Positions 1 through 6,528 of a stretch of DNA of 10,095 nucleotides are shown here, piece after piece. A program made the translations under genes and the position numbers. The notes beneath the pieces are model-generated. The model searched no databases. It was not told the DNA's origin and saw only the letters and a program-made list of their open reading frames with translations. Numbering within the stretch: position 1 is the first letter of the stretch; each line of letters begins with the position of its first letter. This stretch comes from a bacterium (GTDB taxonomy: Bacteria > Zhuqueibacterota > Zhuqueibacteria > Residuimicrobiales > Residuimicrobiaceae): positions 1 through 10,095 of the forward strand of contig JAAYTV010000402.1 in the NCBI GenBank assembly GCA_012523655.1. The letters run 5' to 3'.

Positions 1-713
1 GCGTGATAGCCGATATTCCCCAGCATAAAATTTTGCCACCATGGGAGAAAAGCGATCAGTGGAGAAAAGCCGATAGTCAAACCGAATGAGAAAAATAATA
101 CAGAAGCAATTTTGCTCTCATCCTTTTTTTGGTTTGTGTGCAGTATCGCATAAAGAGCGCAGGGAATTAGAATGCCATAGGTGGATCGCATTAAAACGGC
201 AAGGAATAGAAGGACACCAGCGACGAACAGCGCCAGCCGATATTTTTGCACGTGCTGCAGGGAATAAAAGCTGCCTAATGCGAACAGCGTTGCCGGCGCA
301 AAAGTTTTAATGGTAGAATGCCATTCCAATATCCATGACGAAAAGAAAAATAATGCTGCGGCCCATAACGCACAACTGGTGCCGGATGTTTTTCTTACCT
401 GCTGATAAATCATCAGGCCGCATAATACATTGAGACAAGCTGCAAAAATGCGTGCATAAAGCCATGCAGAGCCCGGCAAGTTAAACAGAACACTGTATAG
501 ATGCGGCAGGCCGGGTGCCTGTGTGTAAAAAAAGTCCTTATACAAGTGTTCCCCATCATGTATCAATCTGGCTGCGAGTAAATAGTATCCCTCATCCGCA
601 TCGACAAACCTCATGATCGCAGCTGAAATACTAAAAAATGAGAGCACAGACAGTATGCCCCATGACCAGCGCGTCGATTTTTGTGGTGATCGGCTGTTGT
701 TATTAGGTCTCAC
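1..713 (-). CDS. Partial GT39/GT-C-like multipass membrane glycosyltransferase (N-terminal about 237 residues)
   Basis: Reading the minus strand gives one uninterrupted frame from a GTG at 713-711 to the left edge, so the C-terminus is missing. The N-terminus is basic and Asn/Ser-rich (MRPNNNSRSPQKSTR), followed by a hydrophobic segment and then an acidic, aromatic loop, DADEGYYLLAARLIHDGEHL, continuing into YKDFFYTQAPGLPHLY. An Asp-Glu in the first periplasmic loop after TM1, followed by a Tyr-Pro-rich stretch, is typical of GT-C fold enzymes (PMT/ArnT, GT39) that use polyprenyl-phosphate sugars. Several further hydrophobic segments follow (for example around FFFSSWIL, RLALFVAGVLLFLAVL and IASVLFFSFGLTIG). 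No good ribosome site precedes the GTG, and an in-frame stop lies about 60 bases upstream, so the start is provisional. The gene is transcribed away from the BMC operon and is probably unrelated to it. Exact substrate unknown. Confidence 0.72.
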   Translation of the reverse strand, partial: MRPNNNSRSPQKSTRWSWGILSVLSFFSISAAIMRFVDADEGYYLLAARLIHDGEHLYKDFFYTQAPGLPHLYSVLFNLPGSAWLYARIFAACLNVLCGLMIYQQVRKTSGTSCALWAAALFFFSSWILEWHSTIKTFAPATLFALGSFYSLQHVQKYRLALFVAGVLLFLAVLMRSTYGILIPCALYAILHTNQKKDESKIASVLFFSFGLTIGFSPLIAFLPWWQNFMLGNIGYH

Positions 714-894
714 AAAGAAATCGCATTGAGGTAATAAAGTAAATATTTTGCTAAATTTTAACCAATTATGAAGTTATATCCAAGAGTTTTTTTTGGTTTT
801 AATTCTCCATCACCAGTGAAAAAGTTATTGATATTTCCCTTAAATGCTGCTAAATTGCTTATCCTATCATTTTGTTTAATAAGGAAAATTAATA
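714..894. other. AT-rich divergent intergenic region
   Basis: This 181-base spacer separates the leftward membrane-protein gene from the rightward operon and is clearly more AT-rich than the flanking coding DNA, with T-tracts near 785-800. It must hold the promoters of both directions if both genes have their own. The best sigma70-like pair I can see for the rightward gene is TTGATA at 828-833 and TAAATT at 851-856 with a 17-base spacer, which is only a moderate match. AAGGA at 881-885 is a suitable ribosome site for the ATG at 895. I see no convincing coding sequence or RNA here. Confidence 0.45.
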
Positions 895-1935
895 ATGCCC
901 GCTTCACCACGAGAAATCGTCAAAGCCTGTTTGGAATTCAATCACCCCGAACGCCTGCCCCGCGATCTGTGGCTGCTGCCCTGGGCGCAACTGCACTATC
1001 CAGCTGAAGTGGCCCGCCTGCAGGAACAGTATCCTAATGACATCGTCGACGCCCCCAAAGTGTATCCGCCGTCAAGCCGCATACAGGGGGATGAGTATCG
1101 TCAGGGGAGCTATACGGATGAATGGGGATGCGTGTTTACCAATATTCAGGACGGTTTAATCGGTGAGGTGCGCACTCCGTTGTTGGCCGATATCGCGGAC
1201 TGGCGTTCGATTCAGCCGCCCTATGAACTGCTGCCCGTCGGCCAGGCGGCTGCACGGGCTGTGCAAACCGTGGACCGCTTTTGTGAACAGACCGACCGAT
1301 TCGTCCTTGCCGCCATGTGCCCCAGACCCTGGGAGCGCTATCAATTCATCCGCGGCAGCGAAAACACCTATCTCGATATCATGACGCCGGAGCGCGGGTG
1401 TCTCGATCTTTTGCGTCGCATTCACGAGTTCTATCTGCGCGAGATCGAATTCTGGATGCAAACGCAGGTGGACGGCATCCGGTTTATGGATGATTGGGGC
1501 AGTCAGAATCAATTGCTCATTCCGCCCAGACTTTGGCGTGAACTGTTTCAACCGCTCTACCAGGACTACTGCGATCTGGCGAAAGCGCACGGCAAAAAGA
1601 TCTTGATGCACTCTGATGGTCATATTCAAGAAATATATCCTGATCTGATCCGCACCGGCGTTGATGCCATCAATTCACAATTGTTCTGCATGGACCTGGA
1701 CTACCTGCAGCGAACCGCGGTCGGACGCATCACGTTTTGGGGCGAGATCGACCGCCAGCATGTGTTACCTTCTGCAGATCCAGAGGAGGGAAGGAAGGCG
1801 GTCCGTCGCGTGGCGTCTCATCTTTACGATCCCAGCGGCGGTCTTATCGTACAATTCGAACTCGGCGCCGGCGCCAATCCTGCTGTAGCCCAGGCTATTT
1901 TTGAAGAGTGGGAGAAAATACAAAACGAACGATGA
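895..1935 (+). CDS. Uroporphyrinogen-decarboxylase (URO-D) superfamily protein
   Basis: A 346-residue TIM-barrel-type protein resembling the URO-D/MtaA/CmuA superfamily (PF01208), which includes haem-pathway decarboxylases and corrinoid or methylcobalamin methyltransferases. Visible family segments are an N-terminal region ending in WGCVFTNIQDGLIGEV (77-92), the mid-barrel strand VDGIRFMDDWGSQ (192-204), KKILMHSDGHI (234-244), the GEIDRQHVLP block (283-292) and a closing FELGAGANP (321-329). The N-terminal arginine motif expected of true HemE is not apparent. The HxC zinc motif of MtaA-type methyltransferases is replaced by H239-S-D241, so neither haem synthesis nor standard methyl transfer can be assumed. 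AAGGA at 881-885 supports the ATG. It lies 254 bases upstream of rhamnose isomerase on the same strand. It may belong to the sugar regulon, but its role there is unknown. Confidence 0.8.
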   Translation: MPASPREIVKACLEFNHPERLPRDLWLLPWAQLHYPAEVARLQEQYPNDIVDAPKVYPPSSRIQGDEYRQGSYTDEWGCVFTNIQDGLIGEVRTPLLADIADWRSIQPPYELLPVGQAAARAVQTVDRFCEQTDRFVLAAMCPRPWERYQFIRGSENTYLDIMTPERGCLDLLRRIHEFYLREIEFWMQTQVDGIRFMDDWGSQNQLLIPPRLWRELFQPLYQDYCDLAKAHGKKILMHSDGHIQEIYPDLIRTGVDAINSQLFCMDLDYLQRTAVGRITFWGEIDRQHVLPSADPEEGRKAVRRVASHLYDPSGGLIVQFELGAGANPAVAQAIFEEWEKIQNER

Positions 1936-2189
1936 ATGGCGATCCATTTTTATCGGCTGCTGCTGACGACAAAAGGGGTGTCACTGGCGGAGCTGCTGGA
2001 GGCGGGGGCAGAGAAAATGTAGCTGTGAAAACGCGCCGTGCTTGTCAGGCAGCTGAAATAATATATCAGTGGTACGATCTGTAAAAATACCTTGATTAAA
2101 TACCAGCTTTATCTTACATTACTCACGTGTGCAGTTTGAGGCAACTATATTTATAATTTAATTAAATTCAATGGATAAAGGGGTACGTT
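1936..2189. other. Intergenic region upstream of rhamnose isomerase
   Basis: This is a 254-base spacer. Its left part (to about 2019) stays open in the same frame as the upstream URO-D-like gene after the TGA: an ATG directly follows the stop and could encode a 28-residue peptide ending at TAG 2020-2022. Its right part is AT-rich and looks like a promoter region, with a perfect TATAAT at 2152-2157 but no good -35 at 17 bases. AAAGGGG at 2177-2183 is a strong ribosome site for the isomerase ATG at 2190. This suggests that the isomerase and BMC genes may start a transcript here. Confidence 0.45.
2152..2157 (+). promoter_or_regulatory. rhaA: Candidate -10 element (TATAAT) upstream of rhamnose isomerase
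   Basis: A perfect TATAAT sits 32 bases before the isomerase start codon in a locally AT-rich stretch between GC-richer genes. The position where a -35 would be expected (2129-2134) reads GTGCAG, a poor match, so an activator-dependent promoter is possible. AT-rich DNA gives such hexamers by chance. Confidence 0.3.
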
Positions 2190-3458
2190 ATGTCCCGGAA
2201 CACCAGTGTGGTGAAATCCTACCAACAGGCGCGTGAGCGCTATGCTGAATTGGGGGTTGATACGGATAAGGCTCTCGAACTGCTGAAACAGATTCCGATC
2301 TCGATCCAATGTTGGCAGGGCGATGATGTCGTTGGTTTCGAAAAGGTCGATTCCCAGTTCGGCGGCGGCATTCAGGCTACGGGCCATTATCCCGGCCGTG
2401 CGCGCACGGCGGACGAACTGCGCCAGGATTTCGAGATGGCGAAGAGCCTGATTCCGGGCAATCATCGATTCAGTCTGCATGCGATCTATGCGGAGACCAA
2501 TGGCAAACGGGTTGAACGAGATGAGATCGGCCCCGAGTATTTCAAGAATTGGGTTAGTTGGGCTAAAGCGCAGAATTTAAAGCTGGATTTCAATCCCACC
2601 TTTTTCGCTCACCCTAAAGCGGACAGTGGGTTCACCCTTGCTCATCGCGACAAGACGATTCGTCAATTCTGGATTCGCCATGGCATCGCCAGCCGCAGAA
2701 TCGGCGCATTCTTCGGCAAAGCGTTGGGTTCACCGGCTGTCACCAATCTGTGGATCCCGGATGGCTCCAAAGACCTGCCGGCAGATCGCAAAACGCCGCG
2801 TGAAATTCTCAAAGAATCGTTAGATGAAATTTTTGCCGAGAAACTGGACCCGCGTCACAACCTGGATGCTGTGGAGTCCAAATTGTTCGGCATTGCTTCG
2901 GAAAGTTATGTGGTCGGTTCTCACGAGTTTTATATGGGCTATGCCATCCAGAACCGGCTTTTACTCACGCTGGATGCCGGCCATTTTCATCCCACCGAAG
3001 TCATCTCTGATAAGCTCTCTTCGGTATTGACCTTTTTGGATGAGGTGCTGCTCCATGTCAGCCGCGGCGTGCGCTGGGACAGCGACCATATCGTCATTGT
3101 CAGCGACGAATTGCAGGCCATTGCCCAGGAGATCGTGCGCGGCAAATATCTGCGCCGCGTGCACATCGGCTTGGACTTTTTTGATGCGAGCGTCAACCGG
3201 GTTTGTGCCTGGGTCATCGGCACACGCAGCATGATCAAAGCGCTGCTCCTGGCCCTGTTGGAACCCATCGCGCTGCTGCGCAAGCTGGAAAACCAGGGCG
3301 ATTTCTCCGGCCGTCTGGCTTTGCAGGAAGAGATCAAAACACTGCCCATGGGCAGCGTCTGGGATTATTACCTGGCTGAACAGGATCTCGCCATCGGCTT
3401 GGGGTGGATGGATCAGGTGCGCCGGTATGAACGAGAGGTTTTGTCGAAACGTAACTAG
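2190..3458 (+). CDS. rhaA: L-rhamnose isomerase
   Basis: This 422-residue protein interconverts L-rhamnose and L-rhamnulose (EC 5.3.1.14), the first cytosolic step of rhamnose catabolism. It is collinear with Escherichia coli RhaA (about 419 residues) across its length: ISIQCWQGDDVVGFE near the N-terminus, KLDFNPTFFAHP (131-142), LWIPDGSKD (187-195), AVESKLFGIASESY (227-240), LDAGHFHPTEVISDK (261-275), RWDSDH (295-300) and HIGLDFFDAS (325-334). The metal ligands expected from RhaA are all present at a constant offset: E229, D262, H289 and D329 for one site, and H265, D297 and D299 for the other. AAAGGGG at 2177-2183 supports the ATG. The shell-protein genes begin 50 bases downstream, which ties the microcompartment to rhamnose. 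This is the most secure functional call in the window, with no sign of truncation. Confidence 0.97.
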   Translation: MSRNTSVVKSYQQARERYAELGVDTDKALELLKQIPISIQCWQGDDVVGFEKVDSQFGGGIQATGHYPGRARTADELRQDFEMAKSLIPGNHRFSLHAIYAETNGKRVERDEIGPEYFKNWVSWAKAQNLKLDFNPTFFAHPKADSGFTLAHRDKTIRQFWIRHGIASRRIGAFFGKALGSPAVTNLWIPDGSKDLPADRKTPREILKESLDEIFAEKLDPRHNLDAVESKLFGIASESYVVGSHEFYMGYAIQNRLLLTLDAGHFHPTEVISDKLSSVLTFLDEVLLHVSRGVRWDSDHIVIVSDELQAIAQEIVRGKYLRRVHIGLDFFDASVNRVCAWVIGTRSMIKALLLALLEPIALLRKLENQGDFSGRLALQEEIKTLPMGSVWDYYLAEQDLAIGLGWMDQVRRYEREVLSKRN

Positions 3459-3508
3459 CCGCCGCCCGGCCGTTGAACTGTGCTGTTGATGAGCGAGGTA
3501 TTGGTAAA

Positions 3509-3814
3509 ATGGAATTAGCTGTTGTTCAGGGATCCGTGGTGGCCACGGTCAAAGCCGACAAACTCAAAGGCCGCAAGTTGCTGCTCCTCAACATCGCCGG
3601 TCCTGATGCCAAACCGACCAACACCTTCGTCGTGGCAGTGGATACCGTGGGCGCCGGCGAGGGCGAAATGGTTTTGCTGGTGCGTGGCTCCTCCGCGCGG
3701 CAGTCTTCGGATTTGACCTCTGTGCCTACAGACGCCAGCATCATCGCTGTAGTGGACGCCATTGAATGGAATGGCCGCATGGTGTTTCAAAAAGAAAAAC
3801 AAGGCCGCTTATGA
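3509..3814 (+). CDS. BMC-P pentameric vertex shell protein (EutN/CcmL family), copy 1
   Basis: A small beta-barrel protein of the EutN/CcmL family (PF03319), whose pentamers cap the vertices of microcompartment shells. Family signatures are the N-terminal VVQGSVVATVKADKLKGRKL, the central FVVAVDTVGAGEGEMVLLV and the C-terminal ASIIAVVDAIEW. I chose the ATG at 3509, which gives 101 residues, because family members begin directly with this first strand and GAGG lies at 3495-3498. An in-frame TTG at 3473 would add 12 residues unlike the family. The C-terminal tail (NGRMVFQKEKQGRL) is basic. Its stop overlaps the next start by ATGA, so the second copy is probably translationally coupled. Confidence 0.93.
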   Translation: MELAVVQGSVVATVKADKLKGRKLLLLNIAGPDAKPTNTFVVAVDTVGAGEGEMVLLVRGSSARQSSDLTSVPTDASIIAVVDAIEWNGRMVFQKEKQGRL

Positions 3815-4083
3815 AACTGGCGCGTGTCATCGGCCGCGTATGGGCGACCGTCAAAGAAGCGAAACTGACCGGTGTGCAGTTGTCGGTCATTCAACCGGTC
3901 AACGAAAAGCTGGAAAAGATGGGCTCGCCTCTGATCGCCGCTGACATACTCAACTCAAAGGAAAACGATCTGGTTTATTGGGTCAGCGGCGCTGAAGCCA
4001 CTTTTCCGCTGCCTGACCGGCAAATACCCAGCGACGTAAGCATCGTCGGACTGGTCGATAGATTGGATACTTCTGCATTATGA
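3811..4083 (+). CDS. BMC-P vertex shell protein (EutN/CcmL family), divergent copy 2
   Basis: This 90-residue protein starts at an ATG overlapping the previous stop (ATGA, 3811-3814). The first strand, MKLARVIGRVWATVKEAKL, and the end, DVSIVGLVDRLD, match the EutN/CcmL family and its pentameric beta-barrel. The central signature is altered: where the flanking copies read VAVDTVGAG or VAVDTVGCG, this one reads IAADILNSKENDLVYWVSG, so the conserved glycine-rich turn is lost. A longer in-frame start at 3766 would add 15 residues unlike the family and overlap the upstream gene. Several distinct BMC-P paralogues per locus are usual in PVM-type systems. The divergence suggests a specialised pentamer rather than a simple duplicate. 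Confidence 0.88.
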   Translation: MKLARVIGRVWATVKEAKLTGVQLSVIQPVNEKLEKMGSPLIAADILNSKENDLVYWVSGAEATFPLPDRQIPSDVSIVGLVDRLDTSAL

Positions 4084-4379
4084 TCCTGGCACGAGTCATC
4101 GGCAGCCTGGTAGCCACCATTAAACATGACAGCTATCAGAACCGAAAAATCATGTTGGTCAAACCGATCTCACCGGATGGACAGATGAAATCCCTGCTCA
4201 TGGTGGCTGTGGATACGGTCGGGTGCGGCGTCGGCGATACGGTGCTGGTGGCCTCAGAAGGCCGTGCAGCCATGGAGCTTCTTGGCCTTAAAAAACGACC
4301 GCCGTTGCGCAGCATCGTCACTGCCATCGTCGACCGGATCGACTATTCGCCGATCTCTCCTGCGGGAGAACCTTCATGA
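4080..4379 (+). CDS. BMC-P vertex shell protein (EutN/CcmL family), copy 3
   Basis: This 99-residue member of the EutN/CcmL vertex family has the N-terminal ILARVIGSLVATIKHDSY, the central LMVAVDTVGCGVGDTVLVA and the C-terminal IVTAIVDRIDY. It keeps the glycine-rich turn typical of the family, with a cysteine inside it, and ends with a short Pro/Ser tail. Its ATG overlaps the stop of copy 2 (ATGA at 4080-4083), and its own stop overlaps the next gene in the same way (4376-4379). The three vertex genes and the following gene therefore form a tightly coupled translation unit. The protein would close the twelve vertices of the shell, alone or mixed with the other two. Confidence 0.94.
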   Translation: MILARVIGSLVATIKHDSYQNRKIMLVKPISPDGQMKSLLMVAVDTVGCGVGDTVLVASEGRAAMELLGLKKRPPLRSIVTAIVDRIDYSPISPAGEPS

Positions 4380-5089
4380 GCCTGGTGCTGTCGGCTGAAG
4401 AAAAAGAACGACTGGTGCAGCTGATCACCCGGGAGGTTCTGGCCAGATTGCGTATGCAAGGGCCGTACCTGTCCGAAGCAAAAGCGACTGTTTCCACCCT
4501 TTCCGGCCAAACCCTGTTTCTGCCCAACCGGCTGATCTCTCTGCAGATCGTGCAACCGTTGGCCGGCCGATCTGTTCAGACGTTGTGTATCACTGACAAC
4601 GCCCTGATCACCTCGGCAGCCGGAGATCTGCTGAAAGAATGGCACATCTCTGTACAGCGACAACCCGCGGCCATGGCCGTGGATGCGTTCACCTCGCCGC
4701 AAGCGGGCGTGGTGGCGCTTCTTGCCCCTGTGCTGTACCGCTTTCAATGGTACGCTGTTCAACAGGTGTTCAACCAACTTCCCTATACCGTGGAGAAGAT
4801 AGAGACCGGTGAGGCCAAGGCGATGGAGGCTGTCGCGGCAATGGCAGCCGCAGTGCAGTCAGGCCGCTATCAGGCGGGCATTATTCTGCATGACACGGCG
4901 TCCAGCTTTTTGCCTCTTCTGCAGCGTCAGGATCGCATTCAGCCGGTGATCGGCTGGAGTTCAGTGAACGTGAGAATGCGGCCTGCGCCGCTGCAGAGCA
5001 ATGTGCTTTTAATCAACCGGCGTTCTGTGGGCGTAAAATATCTCGCTGATATGATCGCTGCATGGCTGGCGGTTTCTCCGCATGGTTGA
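4376..5089 (+). CDS. BMC-associated protein with degenerate RpiB/LacA-like C-terminal domain and N-terminal encapsulation-type helix
   Basis: I do not recognise this 237-residue protein by name. Residues 6-26 (SAEEKERLVQLITREVLARL) form a charged amphipathic helix like BMC encapsulation peptides, followed by a flexible stretch. The middle contains TDNALITSAAGDLLKEWHISV (73-93), resembling the 'TP-AxDxLKExGI' motif found at the ends of several BMC-locus proteins. Residues 166-232 align by eye with the C-terminal half of ribose-5-phosphate isomerase B/LacA (compare AGIILHDTAS and SNVLLINRRSVGVKYLADMIAAWL). The catalytic CGTG loop of RpiB is replaced by HDTA, so isomerase activity is doubtful. 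The start overlaps the third vertex gene by ATGA. Its position between shell genes and PduS suggests a cargo or scaffold role. PduM-like assembly proteins also begin with a similar helix, so that is an alternative. Confidence 0.65.
   Translation: MSLVLSAEEKERLVQLITREVLARLRMQGPYLSEAKATVSTLSGQTLFLPNRLISLQIVQPLAGRSVQTLCITDNALITSAAGDLLKEWHISVQRQPAAMAVDAFTSPQAGVVALLAPVLYRFQWYAVQQVFNQLPYTVEKIETGEAKAMEAVAAMAAAVQSGRYQAGIILHDTASSFLPLLQRQDRIQPVIGWSSVNVRMRPAPLQSNVLLINRRSVGVKYLADMIAAWLAVSPHG
4394..4453 (+). other. Putative encapsulation peptide (N-terminus of the RpiB-like protein)
   Basis: Residues 7-26 of the 237-residue protein form a short helix with the pattern LVQLITREVLARL, set off from the main domain by a loop. 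It resembles the PduL N-terminus and the aldolase C-terminus in this same operon (hydrophobic residues spaced i, i+3/i+4, with an R-x-V near the middle). Known encapsulation peptides bind the inner face of shell proteins. This is an inference from pattern only. Confidence 0.5.
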
Positions 5090-5136
5090 CCATGTTCCTT
5101 TCTAACCCGTCATCGGACTGTAAAACTGATTTCTTC

Positions 5137-6474
5137 ATGCAGGTAACAGGAAAACACGTGCTTTTGGATCAAGTAAAACAGGCAGGGGTGGTCGGCGCCG
5201 GCGGCGCCGGTTTTCCGACTCATGTAAAATTGCAGGCTCAGGTCGAGTACTATTTGGTCAACGGTGCAGAATGCGAGCCGTTGATGCACAAAGATCGCGA
5301 GCTGATGTGCCGTTTTTCCCGGGAGATCGTACAAGGCCTGCAATGGGCGGCTGACTGCGTGCACGCCGACAAACGGGTCTTTGGCATTAAATCAAAAAAT
5401 CAGTCCGCTATCCAGGCCCTAAAAACCGCCATCGGGTCCAGCCCGGTCTCCATTCACGAATTCGGCGACTATTATCCGGCCGGCGACGAGTATGAGCTGG
5501 TCTATGGTATCACCGGTCGGCTGATCCCTCCGCAAGGATTGCCGCTGCAGATCGGCACGGTGGTGAACAATGTTGAAACCTTGTTCAATATTTACCAGGC
5601 GGCTCAAGGCCAGCCGGTCACGGATACGTTTTTAACCATCACCGGCGCAGTGAAGCAGCCGATGACCACGCGTGTGCCCATCGGCATGCAGGTTCGTGAT
5701 GTGCTGGCTCTGGCCGGCGGCCCGACGTGCTCCGGCTACCGCATCATGGAAAGCGGTTTGATGATGGGCCGCTTGTTACCGGATGATTTGCAGCCGGTGA
5801 CCAAGACCACCGGTGGATTGATCGTGCTGCCCGAGGATCATCGATTGATCCAACGCTACACCACGCCGCCCAGGATCATGGATCGCATCGGTCACTCCGC
5901 CTGCGACCAGTGCAGTTATTGCACAGAGCTGTGCCCGCGCTATCTCTTGGGCTATGACGTGCAGCCGCATCTGGTCATGCGCAGCCTTGGCTTTACGTCC
6001 ATGGGAACAGCGTTGTGGAACAAACATGCTTTGCTGTGCTGCCAGTGCGGCATCTGTACACTGTACGCTTGTCCGGAAGGGCTGCATCCACGTGAAGCCT
6101 GTTTGCGCAGCATGACCGACTTGCGCACCAAGGGAGAGGGAAAGTGGCAGGGCTCCGACCAGGTGAGCGTGCATCGCATCAAGGACAGCCGGCGCGTACC
6201 GGTCAAACAGCTCATGCGTCGTCTCGGAGTGATGGACTATGATGCCCCTGCGGAATTTGTCGAAACCTCCCCTCATCCGGAAGAGGTGCGCATTCCTTTG
6301 AAGCAGCATGTGGGCGTGGCTGCAGAGGCGACGGTCAAGGCGGGCGATAAAGTGGAAAGAGGCCAACTCATCGGCCGCATTCCAGAGGACAAACTGGCAG
6401 CGGCCATTCATGCAAGCATCGCCGGGGTGGTCGCCGAGGTGACGACCGAAGTGGTGACCATCCGGACAAAATGA
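5137..6474 (+). CDS. pduS: PduS-like SLBB/RnfC-type flavin and iron-sulfur oxidoreductase
   Basis: A microcompartment-associated NADH-dependent electron carrier, known in Salmonella as cobalamin reductase. The order of parts matches PduS: an AGVVGAGGAGFPTHVKL nucleotide-binding motif close to the N-terminus, NGAECEP, VVNNVETLFNI of the Complex I 51-kDa-like FMN region, an SLBB segment (ITGAVKQP to LALAGG), two ferredoxin clusters and a C-terminal barrel-sandwich domain with HASIAGVV. Counting from this ATG, the clusters are C256-C259-C262-C266 and C301-C304-C307-C312. The start is uncertain. An in-frame ATG at 5062 lies inside the previous gene, ATG 5137 gives 445 residues (near Salmonella PduS in length) but has no clear ribosome site, and GTG 5158 has AGGAAA at 5148-5153. 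A PduT gene follows, as expected for a partner. No B12-dependent enzyme is visible here, so it may instead dispose of NADH electrons. Confidence 0.9.
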   Translation: MQVTGKHVLLDQVKQAGVVGAGGAGFPTHVKLQAQVEYYLVNGAECEPLMHKDRELMCRFSREIVQGLQWAADCVHADKRVFGIKSKNQSAIQALKTAIGSSPVSIHEFGDYYPAGDEYELVYGITGRLIPPQGLPLQIGTVVNNVETLFNIYQAAQGQPVTDTFLTITGAVKQPMTTRVPIGMQVRDVLALAGGPTCSGYRIMESGLMMGRLLPDDLQPVTKTTGGLIVLPEDHRLIQRYTTPPRIMDRIGHSACDQCSYCTELCPRYLLGYDVQPHLVMRSLGFTSMGTALWNKHALLCCQCGICTLYACPEGLHPREACLRSMTDLRTKGEGKWQGSDQVSVHRIKDSRRVPVKQLMRRLGVMDYDAPAEFVETSPHPEEVRIPLKQHVGVAAEATVKAGDKVERGQLIGRIPEDKLAAAIHASIAGVVAEVTTEVVTIRTK

Positions 6475-6528
6475 CAATGGACGATTCGAGTTCGTCGACC
6501 ACTCTTTTACCTTGGGAAACAAGCCGCT

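Noticed and set aside
86..310. 74-residue plus-strand frame at the left edge
   Set aside because: The opposite strand has an uninterrupted membrane-protein frame over the whole 1-713 region with a recognisable GT-C-type loop; this frame is its shadow.
768..1007. 79-residue plus-strand frame overlapping the URO-D-like start
   Set aside because: It begins in AT-rich intergenic DNA without a ribosome site and runs out of frame into the well-supported gene at 895.
3473..3508. TTG start adding 12 residues to the first BMC-P protein
   Set aside because: The added residues are unlike the family N-terminus, and the ATG at 3509 has a reasonable ribosome site.
5776..6522. 248-residue minus-strand open frame opposite pduS
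   Set aside because: It lies antisense to a strongly conserved PduS sequence including both cysteine clusters. The translation is rich in His, Arg and Ala and matches no family I recognise, as expected for a shadow frame in GC-rich DNA.
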